From contig JAETSN010000004.1 of NCBI GenBank assembly GCA_021769625.1, positions 1-64,000 of the forward strand: DNA of 64,000 nt, in the 5' to 3' direction. The stretch's first letter is position 1; the number at the start of each line of letters is the position of its first letter. The translations under genes and the position numbers were made by a program. The DNA is from [Clostridium] symbiosum (GTDB taxonomy: Bacteria > Bacillota > Clostridia > Lachnospirales > Lachnospiraceae). Positions 26,651 to 35,652 of this stretch are shown here, one piece after another. Under the pieces are notes generated by a model, which was not told the DNA's origin, did no database searches, and saw nothing but the letters and a program-made list of their open reading frames with translations.

Positions 26651-28891
26651 TCACACCCTGACCTTCACACCCTTCCCGGCCCTGGAACCCGATTTCAGCT
26701 TGCCGAGCTCTATCTTCTTCCCTTTATACTCTATCGTCTGCTCGATCCCGGCTCTCGTATAATAGACTGCCTCGACATGATCCCCGTCCCCGAGCTTCAT
26801 CCCCTTCGTGCCTACCGCCGCCTTTTTCATCGCGGAGATCTCCTCCACCGGGAACCGCAGGAAATACCCGTCCTTCGACTGCAGCACGATACTTTTCTGA
26901 TCCTTTAAAGGCTCCACGCTGACCACCTCGTCCTCCCCGAACAACTTGGTGGACGCCACCGTGCGCTTCATCACATCAAACTCTCCGCCGTCCACCACCT
27001 TCACCATGGACTGCTTTGTCACAAACAGCAGCCGGTACAGGTTCAGTTCCGTCTGGCTCGCCGCATAGATCAACGTCTCCTTCTCGATATTAAAATTGCT
27101 GATATTGTCCACCGGCACGCCCTTATCCCGGAACTTTCCGAAAGGCACATCCGATACCTTCAGAGTGTGGAGCTGGCCGCCGGACGTAAACAGGCACACC
27201 CTGCCCGTATTTTTGCAGGGGAACACAAACCGGTTCTCCGCGTCCGCCGCCTCCTTATTCCTCTCGTAAGTCGCCGTATCCACCGTCCTGCAGTATCCGA
27301 AACGGTCCATCAGGAACACCACTTCCATCTCCTCCATCTTCTTCTCCTCAAAGACGGCGGCCTCGCCGTTCTCTATCACGGTCTTTCTCTTTTTCCCGTA
27401 GGCTTTTTTGAATTTCTCCAGCTCCTGCACGATCACCTGCGACATGGAATCCCGCCTGTCCAGAATATCCTCGTAGCGGTAAATGTTCGCCATCGTCTCC
27501 TCATGCTCTTTCACCAGCGCCTGCAGTTCCAGCCCGATCAGCTTATACAGCCGCATCTCCAGGATCGCGTTCGCCTGCTTCTCCGTAAACATGAGCTGTG
27601 CCGCCATCGCTTTCGACGCTTTGGACTTAAACTGGATCCCGTCCGTCTTTCCCTCCACCAGACACGCCTTCGCCATCGGCCTGTCCTTGGAGCCCCTGAG
27701 TATTTCTATCACAAGGTCGATCACATTGCAGGCCTTGATCAGCCCTTCTTGGATCTCTTTCTTTTCCAGTTCCTTTTCCAGCAGGTTATTGTATTTTCTG
27801 GTCGCCACCTCATACTGGAAATCCACGCACTCTTTGATGATCGCTTTTAGCCCCAATGTCTCCGGCCTGCCGTGGCTGATCGCAAGCATATTTACCCCGA
27901 AGGTATCCTCCAGCCGGGTCTTTTTATAGAGCATATTGATAAAGTTCTGCACGTCCGCATCCCGGCGCAGCTCGATCACGATCCGGATCCCCTCCTTGGA
28001 GGACTGGTTTGTGATATCCACGATATCCATCGTCTTTTTGGTCTCCGCGAGGGAAGCCACATCGGACAGAAACTTCCCGATGCCCATGCCGATCATCGTA
28101 TAGGGGATCTCGGTGATCACCACATTGGTCCTTCCGCCCTTCCCCTTTTCAATCTCCACCTTTCCCCGAAGCTTCACTTTCCCGGATCCGGTCTCATAGA
28201 TCTCCGGCAGCTCGTCCTTGTTGATCACGATGCCGCCGGTGGGGAAATCCGGTCCCTTCATATACCGCATCAGTTCCCTGGTGGTAATGTTATTGTCGTT
28301 CATATAGGCTTTGACGGCGTCGATCACCTCGCCCAGATTGTGGGGCGGGATACTGGTCGCCATCCCCACCGCGATCCCCTCCGAGCCGTTCACGAGGAGG
28401 TTGGGCACCTTGACGGGCAGCACCGAGGGCTCCTTCTCCGTCTCGTCAAAATTGGGGATAAAATCCACCACATCCTTGTCCAGATCCGCGAGAAAGGCTT
28501 CCTCCGTGATCTTCTGCAGCCTCGCCTCGGTATAACGCATCGCCGCCGCGCCATCCCCCTCGATATTGCCGAAGTTGCCGTGCCCGTCCACGAGGGGCAG
28601 CCCCTTCTTGAACTCCTGCGCCATCACCACCAGCGCGTCATAGATCGAGGAATCCCCGTGGGGGTGATACTTACCCATCGTATCGCCCACGATCCTGGCG
28701 CTCTTCCTGTAGGGTTTGTCGGAGCGGATCCCCAGCTCATGCATATCGTAGAGCACACGCCTCTGCACCGGCTTTAGCCCATCCCGCACATCCGGCAGCG
28801 CCCGCGCCACGATGACGCTCATGGCGTAATCTATGTAGGATTTCTGCATCACCTCGGAGTATTCTGTTTTTATGATCCTGTCCTGTACCAT
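26651..28891 (-). CDS. Type IIA topoisomerase subunit A (ParC/GyrA-like)
   Basis: The 746-residue DNA-cutting subunit. The catalytic Tyr120 lies in [11 protein letters not shown]. The quinolone-contact region reads [13 protein letters not shown]; Ser81 and Asp85 stand where E. coli GyrA has Ser83 and Asp87, the drug-sensitive form. The C-terminal propeller is shorter than in GyrA, and I see no GyrA box (QxRGGxG), which points to topoisomerase IV-like decatenation, not gyrase. The partner B subunit is 3.6 kb upstream with an accessory island between. The start region (GAGGGACAG-ATGGTACAGGA) is repeated at 30831-30858. Confidence 0.9.
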   Translation of the reverse strand: MVQDRIIKTEYSEVMQKSYIDYAMSVIVARALPDVRDGLKPVQRRVLYDMHELGIRSDKPYRKSARIVGDTMGKYHPHGDSSIYDALVVMAQEFKKGLPLVDGHGNFGNIEGDGAAAMRYTEARLQKITEEAFLADLDKDVVDFIPNFDETEKEPSVLPVKVPNLLVNGSEGIAVGMATSIPPHNLGEVIDAVKAYMNDNNITTRELMRYMKGPDFPTGGIVINKDELPEIYETGSGKVKLRGKVEIEKGKGGRTNVVITEIPYTMIGMGIGKFLSDVASLAETKKTMDIVDITNQSSKEGIRIVIELRRDADVQNFINMLYKKTRLEDTFGVNMLAISHGRPETLGLKAIIKECVDFQYEVATRKYNNLLEKELEKKEIQEGLIKACNVIDLVIEILRGSKDRPMAKACLVEGKTDGIQFKSKASKAMAAQLMFTEKQANAILEMRLYKLIGLELQALVKEHEETMANIYRYEDILDRRDSMSQVIVQELEKFKKAYGKKRKTVIENGEAAVFEEKKMEEMEVVFLMDRFGYCRTVDTATYERNKEAADAENRFVFPCKNTGRVCLFTSGGQLHTLKVSDVPFGKFRDKGVPVDNISNFNIEKETLIYAASQTELNLYRLLFVTKQSMVKVVDGGEFDVMKRTVASTKLFGEDEVVSVEPLKDQKSIVLQSKDGYFLRFPVEEISAMKKAAVGTKGMKLGDGDHVEAVYYTRAGIEQTIEYKGKKIELGKLKSGSRAGKGVKVRV

Positions 28892-28908
28892 CTGTCCCTC
28901 ACATCTTA
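28881..28908. repeat. 28-bp direct repeat, copy at the topoisomerase A start
   Basis: This stretch holds the ribosome site and first codons of the topoisomerase A gene. It matches 30831-30858 at 26 of 28 positions in the same orientation. The pair brackets the first three genes of the accessory island. Confidence 0.8.
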
Positions 28909-28917
28909 CCTATCAAT

Positions 28918-29667
28918 CTAAAAATCATACACAATGACCGTGCCGTGTTCCATCGAAAATTCCGTCGCCTGCCATAAAATCGAAAAGGCAAACTTAGCCA
29001 GGGATTCCGTTTCGTATACTTCATGCATTTCAAGCTCCTGATATCCGCCTTCCCTGCTGTACGAGGCGTCCGCCGGATAGCCTTCGGTCGTGCTCCATAA
29101 AAGGATCGTGTCCCTGTCCGCATTCCACTCAAAAGCGTTATACCGCTTTAATTCCGCAAGAAGCAGCGCGCTTGTCGCTAAAGGGCTTTCCTCCGAATTT
29201 GGCAGAACATACTCAAACATAATATTCCGATCGATGGGAAGCCACCAGCCGTTTCCGTCAAACAGCGACACTTTAAAGTCCTTTGTCTCAAGGAATCCCT
29301 TTACGATAGGATGTTCATAAATGTCCGCACCTTTTTCAATTGTGGCGGGCACCTCCTTATCGGTATATTTTGCCGAAATATAGAGTAATAACGCGTTTAT
29401 CGCGTCCCAGTCCGGTTTATCGGTATAATACGGGGTGATATCATAATCCTCGTTCCACAGCGGCGCGGGGGCCAATTCAAGTCCGACAATAATGTTATCC
29501 CGCCACCGGGTTACCGCTTCTTTCACCTCTTCGATCGAAAGCTCCTCCTCCTGCGCCCGGATCATCTGAAACCCCAATCCGTTCGCCTCCGCAAACTGCT
29601 GTGCCGCCGTTTTCCAGTTATGCGTATAATACCGTGTCAGCGTTCCCGCGTAAATATCAAGCCCCAT
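28918..29667 (-). CDS. Hypothetical protein MGLDIYAG
   Basis: A 249-residue soluble protein that I cannot assign. It starts MGLDIYAGTLTRYYTHNW and has several Trp-rich stretches (FDGNGWWLPIDRNIMFEYV). There are no membrane helices and no catalytic signature. Proteins of this start are found as single orphan genes in Firmicutes; an immunity-type role is possible from its setting among accessory genes, but nothing in the sequence proves it. A GAGAGGA site precedes the ATG. Confidence 0.75.
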   Translation of the reverse strand: MGLDIYAGTLTRYYTHNWKTAAQQFAEANGLGFQMIRAQEEELSIEEVKEAVTRWRDNIIVGLELAPAPLWNEDYDITPYYTDKPDWDAINALLLYISAKYTDKEVPATIEKGADIYEHPIVKGFLETKDFKVSLFDGNGWWLPIDRNIMFEYVLPNSEESPLATSALLLAELKRYNAFEWNADRDTILLWSTTEGYPADASYSREGGYQELEMHEVYETESLAKFAFSILWQATEFSMEHGTVIVYDF

Positions 29668-29729
29668 TTTTATTCCTCTCCATCTGTGTTTAAGTCTCTG
29701 GAAAACTGATTTCCCCGATAAACCGGATT

Positions 29730-30254
29730 TTATATGAGTGGCTTTATCATTATGATACCGTGATAATTTTCACCATAGCAGTTTGGGATAAAACCCGTTG
29801 GGGAAAAACCGTACTGTACAAAATAGTCAAAATGCTTTCTTCCATGTGATTTTAGTTCTTTCAATGCATCTGCATAATTCTGAATCGGGCTGCCATGACA
29901 TGACATATCAGTTGAGCCTATAATATACTTCAAGTTCCGATATCCTTTTTCCTTTGCGTGTTCCTCGGCTTGTCTCAATAACGGTTCTAACTGTTCTTCC
30001 ATAACAAAAATTCCATTTTCATCATATCCAAGACATTCTATAGATAAATAAGAATACCCCTCATATTCAGCACACAAAATCCAGCCCTTGGGGTTTTCTT
30101 TGTCCCCAATATACCAGCCGATCAAATTCGCAAGTAAAGATACATCCTGCAACTGCTGACTTGCTCCGGCAAAATCCCACCAGTCTGGTTTTATAGTAGA
30201 CATCAGCTTTGCAACGGCACAAACATTTGATTTATCGATTTTATATATTCCCAC
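29730..30254 (-). CDS. GNAT-like acetyltransferase
   Basis: About 174 residues with the outline of the GNAT fold: GWYIGDKENPKGWILCAEYEGYSYLSIECL for the central strands, a helix with LLRQAEEHAKEKGYRNLKYI, and a late FVQYGFSPTGF typical of the last strands. The acetyl-CoA loop (Q/RxxGxG) is not clear, so activity is uncertain. The frame runs up to 30284 only with TTG. The GTG at 30254 has GAGG at 7 bases and is the better start. Confidence 0.6.
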   Translation of the reverse strand: MGIYKIDKSNVCAVAKLMSTIKPDWWDFAGASQQLQDVSLLANLIGWYIGDKENPKGWILCAEYEGYSYLSIECLGYDENGIFVMEEQLEPLLRQAEEHAKEKGYRNLKYIIGSTDMSCHGSPIQNYADALKELKSHGRKHFDYFVQYGFSPTGFIPNCYGENYHGIIMIKPLI

Positions 30255-30363
30255 GATTATTCCTCGCAAATTCAAATTTATCAAAATAAACAGACTGCCG
30301 GCTTATCTTATCCGATGCAGAGTTGCTGCTCCGCTAAACCTTCCGATAAACAGGAATTCGTAT

Positions 30364-30774
30364 TTATACAGGTTTAATCAAATGATGTTCAAAAAAGGTT
30401 TCAAAGGTATTCGCAGCACCGCCATGTTCAACAATTTTTCCGTCTATGACTTTATCAATATCCACCCCTGTAATTTCCAAAACCTTATTCGTAGGTGTTA
30501 TCCCAACAAATTTTCCTTTGTGTGTTCCCCTCATAATAAATTCTGAAATAACATAATCATCTGCTACATATTGGCGAATGATCTTCATGGTGTAATCGGG
30601 ATACGTTTTTTTCAGTGATACAAGATGTTGCTTCATTCCGTCTATTCCTATGAAAATCTCTTTTTCTCCAACTCTCTGCACACAATCCTCTGATATGTAT
30701 TTAGAAAGTTCCTCAAATAAATTTTCTGAAACAATTACTTCATAGAAATATTTTACAATGTCTTTATTCCTCAT
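30364..30774 (-). CDS. SnoaL-like polyketide cyclase / ester cyclase family protein
   Basis: A 136-residue cone-shaped alpha+beta barrel protein of the SnoaL/NTF2 type. Seen: the helical start DIVKYFYEVIVSENLFEEL, GIDGMKQHLVSLKKTYPDY, and the strand pairs DDYVISEFIMRGTHKGKF and GVDIDKVIDGKIVEHGG. Such proteins are often annotated as ester cyclases but their substrates are mostly unknown. The frame is open to 30852; the ATG at 30774 has GGAG at 7 bases and starts at the family boundary. Confidence 0.8.
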   Translation of the reverse strand: MRNKDIVKYFYEVIVSENLFEELSKYISEDCVQRVGEKEIFIGIDGMKQHLVSLKKTYPDYTMKIIRQYVADDYVISEFIMRGTHKGKFVGITPTNKVLEITGVDIDKVIDGKIVEHGGAANTFETFFEHHLIKPV

Positions 30775-30841
30775 CATGTATCTCCACAACTTCCGATTTT
30801 CCGAACTGAACAGACTCTCTGGCACTGTACTCCTGTACCAT
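30764..30841 (-). pseudogene. 25-codon remnant of the topoisomerase A start
   Basis: The ATG at 30841 follows a copy of the topoisomerase A ribosome site and reads MVQEYSARESV before ending at TAA. Its first three codons match the real gene (MVQDR). It overlaps the start of the SnoaL-like gene by 11 bases. It is best read as a vestige left when the island was inserted at the original gene start. Confidence 0.55.
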
Positions 30842-30858
30842 CTGTCCTCCACATCTTA
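30831..30858. repeat. 28-bp direct repeat, copy inside the island
   Basis: Second copy of the 28881-28908 sequence, two mismatches, same orientation, 1,950 bases away. It includes the ribosome site and ATGGTACAGGA. Confidence 0.8.
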
Positions 30859-30890
30859 ATATGCTCCACCCGGCAAGCCGAAAATATTAT

Positions 30891-31529
30891 TTACTCATAA
30901 AGTTCCATTGAATAATCCCGTTCCATAAAAATATAAGTATCATCTATCAATTCCATGCCTGCATTTCTATACATCTCAGCTTCTTTTTGATTCAAATAAC
31001 TACGCGTTCCATTTCCCCATGAGTTTCTTTCATCTGAATCGGGCGGAAACTCGTATTTGTATTTGGTTAGCGAAATTGTCCGGGTCGTCTCGATCAAAGA
31101 TTCAACGCTTTCTTCATAAAGCAGCAGGGTATCTTTATCCTCCTGATACACGCATTTATCCTGCATCCACGCCATTATATTTTCAAACTCTGTTTTCCAT
31201 ACACCTCGATAGGTATCCTGCATCTGCCTACGCTCAGCCTCGCACGAAGCGTTTTCAATACGGGGCAAAAAATAGGCATCTATCGGATTTGAATATTCTT
31301 CCACATCTTCTTTCTGGTTATCTTCCGATAAAGCAGCCGCCGTTTCTTCTACCTGATCATCTTCAGGCAAAGCAGCCGGTGTTTCTTCCTCCTGATTATC
31401 TTCCGATAAAGAAGCTGATGCCTCTACATTATCCGCTGTTTGAGCATTGATATCTGCATCACTTCTGCACCCTGTTACCAACAATAATACACAAACGCAC
31501 AAAATACCAATTAAATATTTATTCTTCAT
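30891..31529 (-). CDS. Lipoprotein with acidic repeats
   Basis: A 212-residue protein with a lipoprotein signal: MKNKYLIGILCVCVLLLVTGC, where the Cys of LVTGC would be lipid-modified and held on the outer face of the membrane. Residues 40-75 are three imperfect acidic repeats of about 15 residues, of the type LSEDNQEEETPAA. The rest is a charged helical domain (CEAERRQMQDTYRGVWK) that I do not recognise. The ribosome site is weak (GGAG at 12 bases). Confidence 0.8.
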   Translation of the reverse strand: MKNKYLIGILCVCVLLLVTGCRSDADINAQTADNVEASASLSEDNQEEETPAALPEDDQVEETAAALSEDNQKEDVEEYSNPIDAYFLPRIENASCEAERRQMQDTYRGVWKTEFENIMAWMQDKCVYQEDKDTLLLYEESVESLIETTRTISLTKYKYEFPPDSDERNSWGNGTRSYLNQKEAEMYRNAGMELIDDTYIFMERDYSMELYE

Positions 31530-31538
31530 AACAATTTT

Positions 31539-31982
31539 TCACTCCAATAAGTACCCCGCCTGATAAGAACATTCCAGATAACTTGGATTCTGATAATAAA
31601 CATCCGTCTGAAAATCAGATATTTTATCACTGATAAAGGAAGAAAAAATGCTAAGCAGTTCGTCAACTTCTTTTCCCTCTTCTGCACAGTCTTCAATCAT
31701 AATGCAGTACAGCTTTCCGATATCCTGGAAACTGGGAACCGTATATTTGCATTCGGTAATTGTATCAAAATCGCCTTTTGGGATCTTATACTTCTCAATT
31801 AATTCATCACTTACCTGTTCAAATGAAAGGCAATGATTTACTTCCGCATCATATAGCTGCTTATCAATCCCTTCCCTCCCCAAATATTTAACAACAGTGC
31901 CGCGCTTATTTTGTGTCTGCCGCGCAATATATTCAATTAAAGAACAGACATAGAAAAAATCATTTTTTTGTTTTTCTGTCAT
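31539..31982 (-). CDS. DUF3791-like protein, possible partner of DUF3990
   Basis: A 147-residue soluble protein. The first half (MTEKQKNDFFYVCSLIEYIA, then CLSFEQVSDELIEKY) has the pattern of DUF3791, a small helical domain often found beside DUF3990 in gut Clostridia. The second half (SFQDIGKLYCIMIEDC, ELLSIFSSFISDKISDF) is an extra helical segment. The gene overlaps the end of the DUF3990 gene by 23 bases, which suggests coupled translation. A role as antitoxin or regulator is inference only. Confidence 0.5.
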   Translation of the reverse strand: MTEKQKNDFFYVCSLIEYIARQTQNKRGTVVKYLGREGIDKQLYDAEVNHCLSFEQVSDELIEKYKIPKGDFDTITECKYTVPSFQDIGKLYCIMIEDCAEEGKEVDELLSIFSSFISDKISDFQTDVYYQNPSYLECSYQAGYLLE

Positions 31983-32433
31983 ATACAATTTCACTCCTGT
32001 CAAAAGTTAAACAATTAAGTGCCGACAGTGTATGAAAACTGATCTGATGTGTGGGATACCGGAATTCTGCCAGTACCCAAAACTGCCTGCGGTTTATCCT
32101 GCCTGAAAGGAAATCATTTACATAATTCCATATGGTGTCGTTTGCCATCGGTCCTTCAACAATATCATATGGATGCGTTTTGCCGCTTCTGCATCCGGCA
32201 ATAAAATCCAACCATTCATCTGTCATCCGGTCGAATTTCAAAACAGATAATCCATCACATGGCTCATAGGAATAATAATTGATAATCGGATCTCCCTCGC
32301 CGCGATTAGCCCATCTTACCGCTTGCTCAAAATTTGCGGTACAATAAAATCCCCATGAAAAATCTTTTGTATACCTTGTCTTGCGCACTTCCGGAAATTC
32401 AACTATTTCTTTACTTGCATGATAGAGTATCAC
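31960..32433 (-). CDS. DUF3990 protein, ADP-ribosyltransferase-like fold
   Basis: A 157-residue protein. The start MILYHASKEIVEFPEV, then DFSWGFYCTANFEQAVRWA, matches the DUF3990 pattern, where a His after the first strand and the Tyr of GFY recall the NAD-binding residues of ADP-ribosyltransferases. DUF3990 is generally grouped with that fold, but no reaction is proved for this protein. The start is GTG with an AAGGTGATG site, 31 bases after the stop of the topoisomerase B gene, so it is probably read from the same transcript. The next gene overlaps it. Confidence 0.7.
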   Translation of the reverse strand: MILYHASKEIVEFPEVRKTRYTKDFSWGFYCTANFEQAVRWANRGEGDPIINYYSYEPCDGLSVLKFDRMTDEWLDFIAGCRSGKTHPYDIVEGPMANDTIWNYVNDFLSGRINRRQFWVLAEFRYPTHQISFHTLSALNCLTFDRSEIVYDRKTKK

Positions 32434-32463
32434 AGGTTCATCACCTTTTCCTTCCTGACAAAT

Positions 32464-34386
32464 CTACACATCCAGCTCCGCTTCCGTCGCATTCTGGTAG
32501 ATAAACTGCTTCCGCGGCGGTACCTCCGTCCCCATCAGCATCTGCGTCACCTCGGAAGCCATGCGGCCGTCCTCGATCTCCACTTTCTTGAGCATCCTTG
32601 TCTCCGGGTCCAGCGTCGTCTCCCAGAGCTGCTGCGCGTCCATCTCGCCGAGGCCTTTATAGCGCTGCAGCGTAAACGGCCCCTTGTGGCTCTTTCTGTA
32701 TTTCTCCAGCGCCGCATCGTCATACAGATACTGCTCCTTCCCCTTGGAAGGCATTGCTTTATAGAGGGGCGGCATGGCGATATAGACATGCCCCTGATAG
32801 ATCAGCTCCGGCATAAACCGGTAAAACAGCGTCAGGAGCAGCGTTGAAATATGTGCCCCGTCCACATCCGCATCCGCCATGATGATGATCTTGTCATAGC
32901 GCAGCTTGCTGATATCGAAATCGTTTCCGTAGCCTTCCGAAAAACCGCAGCCGAAGGCATAGATCATCGTCTTGATCTCCGCGTTGGCAAGTACCTTGTC
33001 GATGCTTGCCTTCTCCACGTTCAGTATCTTGCCGCGGATCGGCAGGATTGCCTGATACATCCTGTTTCTCGCGGTCTTGGCGCTGCCGCCCGCGGAATCC
33101 CCCTCCACGATAAAGATCTCGCACTTGGAGGGGTCCTTGCTCTCACAGTTTGCGAGCTTCCCGTTGGAATCAAAGGAAAACTTCTGCTTGGTGAGCATGT
33201 TGGTCTTGGCGCGCTCCTCCGCCTTCCTGATCTTCGCCGCTTTCTCCGCGCAGCCGATGATGCTCTTTAACGTCTCCAGATTCCGGTCAAAATAGAGCAC
33301 CGCCTTTTCCCCGGTGATCTTGCTGACCACTTTCGCGGCGTCCTGATTGTCCAGCTTTGTCTTCGTCTGACCCTCAAACCGGGGATCGGGATGCTTGATG
33401 GAGATCACCGCCGTCATGCCGTTCCTGACATCCGTCCCCGTAAAATTTACATCCTTTTCCTTCAGGATGCCGAGCTCTCTGGCGTAGGTATTGATCACGT
33501 TCGTGAACATGGTCTTAAAACCCGTGATGTGGGTGCCGCCCTCGGCATTGTAAATGTTGTTGCAGAAGCCCAGAATGTCCTCGTGGAACTCATTCACATA
33601 CTGAAAAGCCGCCTGCACCTCTATTCCCTCGGCCTCCCCCTCGAAATAGACCACCTCGTGCACCGTATCCTTATTGGCATTCATATCCTTCACAAACCCG
33701 ATAATGCCGTCCGGCTCATGGAATTCCAGATGCTCCGTCTCCTCCTTGCGGCGATCCTCAAAAATGATCGTCAGTTCCGGATTCAGATACGCCGTCTCAT
33801 GGAGCCTGCTCTTTACTTCCTCCTCACGGAACCTTGTCTTCTCAAAGATCTCGTCATCCGGCGTAAAATTGATCGTTGTGCCGGTCTCCTTTGTCCGCCC
33901 CACAACCGGCAGCAGGCCGTCCTGAAGCTCTGTTGTGGGGATCCCTCTCTCATAGGTATCCTCATAGATATGTCCGCCGTTTTTGACCCTGACGGTCAAT
34001 TTTTTGGACAGCGCATTGACCACCGAAGAACCCACACCATGCAGGCCGCCGCTGGTCTTATATGCATCATTATCAAATTTTCCGCCCGCGTGGAGCGTCG
34101 TAAAGACAAGCCTCTCTGCGCTGACGCCCTTCTCATGCATCCCCACCGGGATCCCGCGCCCGTTGTCAGAGACCGTGGCGGAACCGTCCGCCTCCAGGAT
34201 CACTTCTATCCTGTCGCAAAATCCCGCCAGATGCTCATCCACGGAATTATCCATGATCTCATAGATCAGATGGTTTAAACCTTTCGTCGATACACTGCCG
34301 ATATACATACCGGGGCGCCGCCTTACCGCCTCAAGCCCCTCCAGCACCGTAATATTCGAAGCATCATAATTACTGCCGTTTGCCAT
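32464..34386 (-). CDS. Type IIA topoisomerase subunit B (ParE/GyrB-like)
   Basis: The 640-residue ATPase subunit. The GHKL fold is clear: EIMDNSVDEHLAG, SDNGRGIPVG and the lid GGLHGVGSSVVNAL. The TOPRIM part has EGDSAGGSAK near residue 425 and MADADVDGAHI near residue 498, and the C-terminus ends in a B-type tail. The length fits both GyrB and ParE of Firmicutes. With the A subunit lacking a GyrA box, a topoisomerase IV role is the better guess. In related organisms A and B genes are adjacent; here about 3.6 kb separates them. Confidence 0.92.
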   Translation of the reverse strand: MANGSNYDASNITVLEGLEAVRRRPGMYIGSVSTKGLNHLIYEIMDNSVDEHLAGFCDRIEVILEADGSATVSDNGRGIPVGMHEKGVSAERLVFTTLHAGGKFDNDAYKTSGGLHGVGSSVVNALSKKLTVRVKNGGHIYEDTYERGIPTTELQDGLLPVVGRTKETGTTINFTPDDEIFEKTRFREEEVKSRLHETAYLNPELTIIFEDRRKEETEHLEFHEPDGIIGFVKDMNANKDTVHEVVYFEGEAEGIEVQAAFQYVNEFHEDILGFCNNIYNAEGGTHITGFKTMFTNVINTYARELGILKEKDVNFTGTDVRNGMTAVISIKHPDPRFEGQTKTKLDNQDAAKVVSKITGEKAVLYFDRNLETLKSIIGCAEKAAKIRKAEERAKTNMLTKQKFSFDSNGKLANCESKDPSKCEIFIVEGDSAGGSAKTARNRMYQAILPIRGKILNVEKASIDKVLANAEIKTMIYAFGCGFSEGYGNDFDISKLRYDKIIIMADADVDGAHISTLLLTLFYRFMPELIYQGHVYIAMPPLYKAMPSKGKEQYLYDDAALEKYRKSHKGPFTLQRYKGLGEMDAQQLWETTLDPETRMLKKVEIEDGRMASEVTQMLMGTEVPPRKQFIYQNATEAELDV

Positions 34387-34525
34387 ATATCTATCTTTAC
34401 TCCTGTCCCTTAAATTACTCTCATTTAACAGGCTCTTAAATAACAGAGCCGCAAAAGCGCCACGACTTTCGCCCTGCTTTACTCATACCACATTTAACAT
34501 CTCAAGACCATTCAGTTATAACCTA

Positions 34526-34674
34526 AACCAGCCACGAGAATGATAAAATCCTCAAGGAGTCCTTTGAAAAACGCCGGCACTTAGGCGCTGTATTTTAGCG
34601 CCTTATGTGTCCGCTGCGTTTTTCACAGAGCGCAAGCGTGGCGATGGAGGATTTTATCATTCTCGTGGCGTCCG
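34526..34674 (+). repeat. 150-bp palindromic element, copy 1
   Basis: Long nested inverted repeat. The outer 22-bp stem (34532-34553 with 34647-34668) is perfect. An inner stem joins TGAAAAACGC with GCGTTTTTCA. At the tip AGGCGCT pairs with AGCGCCT around a GTATTTT loop. Ends read AACCAGCCA and TGGCGTCCG. It contains no protein gene and looks like a MITE or REP-type mobile hairpin, or a structured RNA. It lies between the topoisomerase B gene and degV and may end transcription of degV. Confidence 0.85.
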
Positions 34675-34678
34675 CCCT

Positions 34679-35554
34679 TTATCTGACACCCTTCAACTTC
34701 TTACAGCATGCAAGCGCCAGCGACCCCGGCCCGATATGGCAGCTTATCACAAGGGAGAGCGGGTCCACTTCCTCCACCTGAAACCCCGGAAATGCAGCTT
34801 CCACTTCCTCTTTAAACTGCATCGCCATCTCCTCGTTATCCGTATGCGCGATAAACAGGGAACAGTTTTCCGGGTCCGCACCGCCGAACCTGTTTTCCAT
34901 ATCGTTTCTGATGGCGTTGATCATCGTTGTCTTCGCATGGTTGACCGTCCTTGCCTTCGCAAAGGCATCCAACAGGGCTCCCTGTATCTGCAATACAGGC
35001 TTCAGCCGCAGCACTGTCCCGACCGCTGCCGCTGCCGGCGTGATCCGCCCGCCCTTTTTCAGATAATACAGAGTATCCAGCATAATATAAATGCTGGAAT
35101 TATCCCCATCCTTTTCCAGTATATCCCTGATCTCCAGCGCGCTTTTCCCTTGATCCGCCAGCGCCATCGCATCATAAACCGCACTTTTCTGGGTTACGGA
35201 AATGCGGCGGTCATCCACCACCTGCACCCTTCCGTCATACTCTTTGGCAAGCATGTACGCACTCTGACAGGACGCGGAAAGCCCGCTGCTCATCGGAATG
35301 TACACCAGTTCTTCATATTCCTCAAGCACCTTATCCCAGAGGGAAAGCACATCTCCCGGCGCCGGCTGGCTTGTGGAAATAGGCTTATTCTCCTTCATCA
35401 TCTGATAGAATACTTCCGATGTCAGATCCACGTTTTCCAGATAATCCTTTCCGTCTATCATAAAAGGCATGGGCAGCATAAAAATCTGCTTCTCCTCGGC
35501 CTCCTTCGGCAGGATTCCCGCATTAGAATCTGTTACTATCGCTGTTTTTTTCAT
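34679..35554 (-). CDS. DegV family fatty-acid-binding protein
   Basis: A 291-residue DegV protein, a family that binds a fatty acid in a closed pocket and, as FakB, presents it to the kinase FakA. Seen: KTAIVTDSNAGI at the start, the ligand-binding IPMSSGLSAS near residue 90, YYLKKGGRI near residue 163 and a C-terminal SCHIGPGSLAL. The FakA-like gene lies two genes upstream, past recG, so the two may act together in phospholipid synthesis from exogenous fatty acids. The gene sits between two copies of the palindromic element. Confidence 0.92.
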   Translation of the reverse strand: MKKTAIVTDSNAGILPKEAEEKQIFMLPMPFMIDGKDYLENVDLTSEVFYQMMKENKPISTSQPAPGDVLSLWDKVLEEYEELVYIPMSSGLSASCQSAYMLAKEYDGRVQVVDDRRISVTQKSAVYDAMALADQGKSALEIRDILEKDGDNSSIYIMLDTLYYLKKGGRITPAAAAVGTVLRLKPVLQIQGALLDAFAKARTVNHAKTTMINAIRNDMENRFGGADPENCSLFIAHTDNEEMAMQFKEEVEAAFPGFQVEEVDPLSLVISCHIGPGSLALACCKKLKGVR

Positions 35555-35652
35555 GACTGTTTTTCCATTCCTCTTTTCTTTTTCAATCGGTACGCCTGAT
35601 CTCTTTCACAGGGCGGCTCCCGCAGCCAAACACATATAAAAACATTTTACGT

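Noticed and set aside
27872-28777. Long plus-strand frame of 301 codons opposite the topoisomerase A gene
   Set aside because: It is the antisense shadow of a strongly conserved gene, with no ribosome site and a His/Arg-rich composition typical of antisense frames.
33391-34278. Plus-strand frame of 295 codons opposite the topoisomerase B gene
   Set aside because: Antisense shadow; no recognisable domain or start signal.
34607-35599. Frame starting MSAAFFTERKRGDGG, shared in part with 37896-38228
   Set aside because: The shared start comes from the palindromic element and the rest is antisense to degV or fakA. The similarity reflects the repeat, not a gene family.
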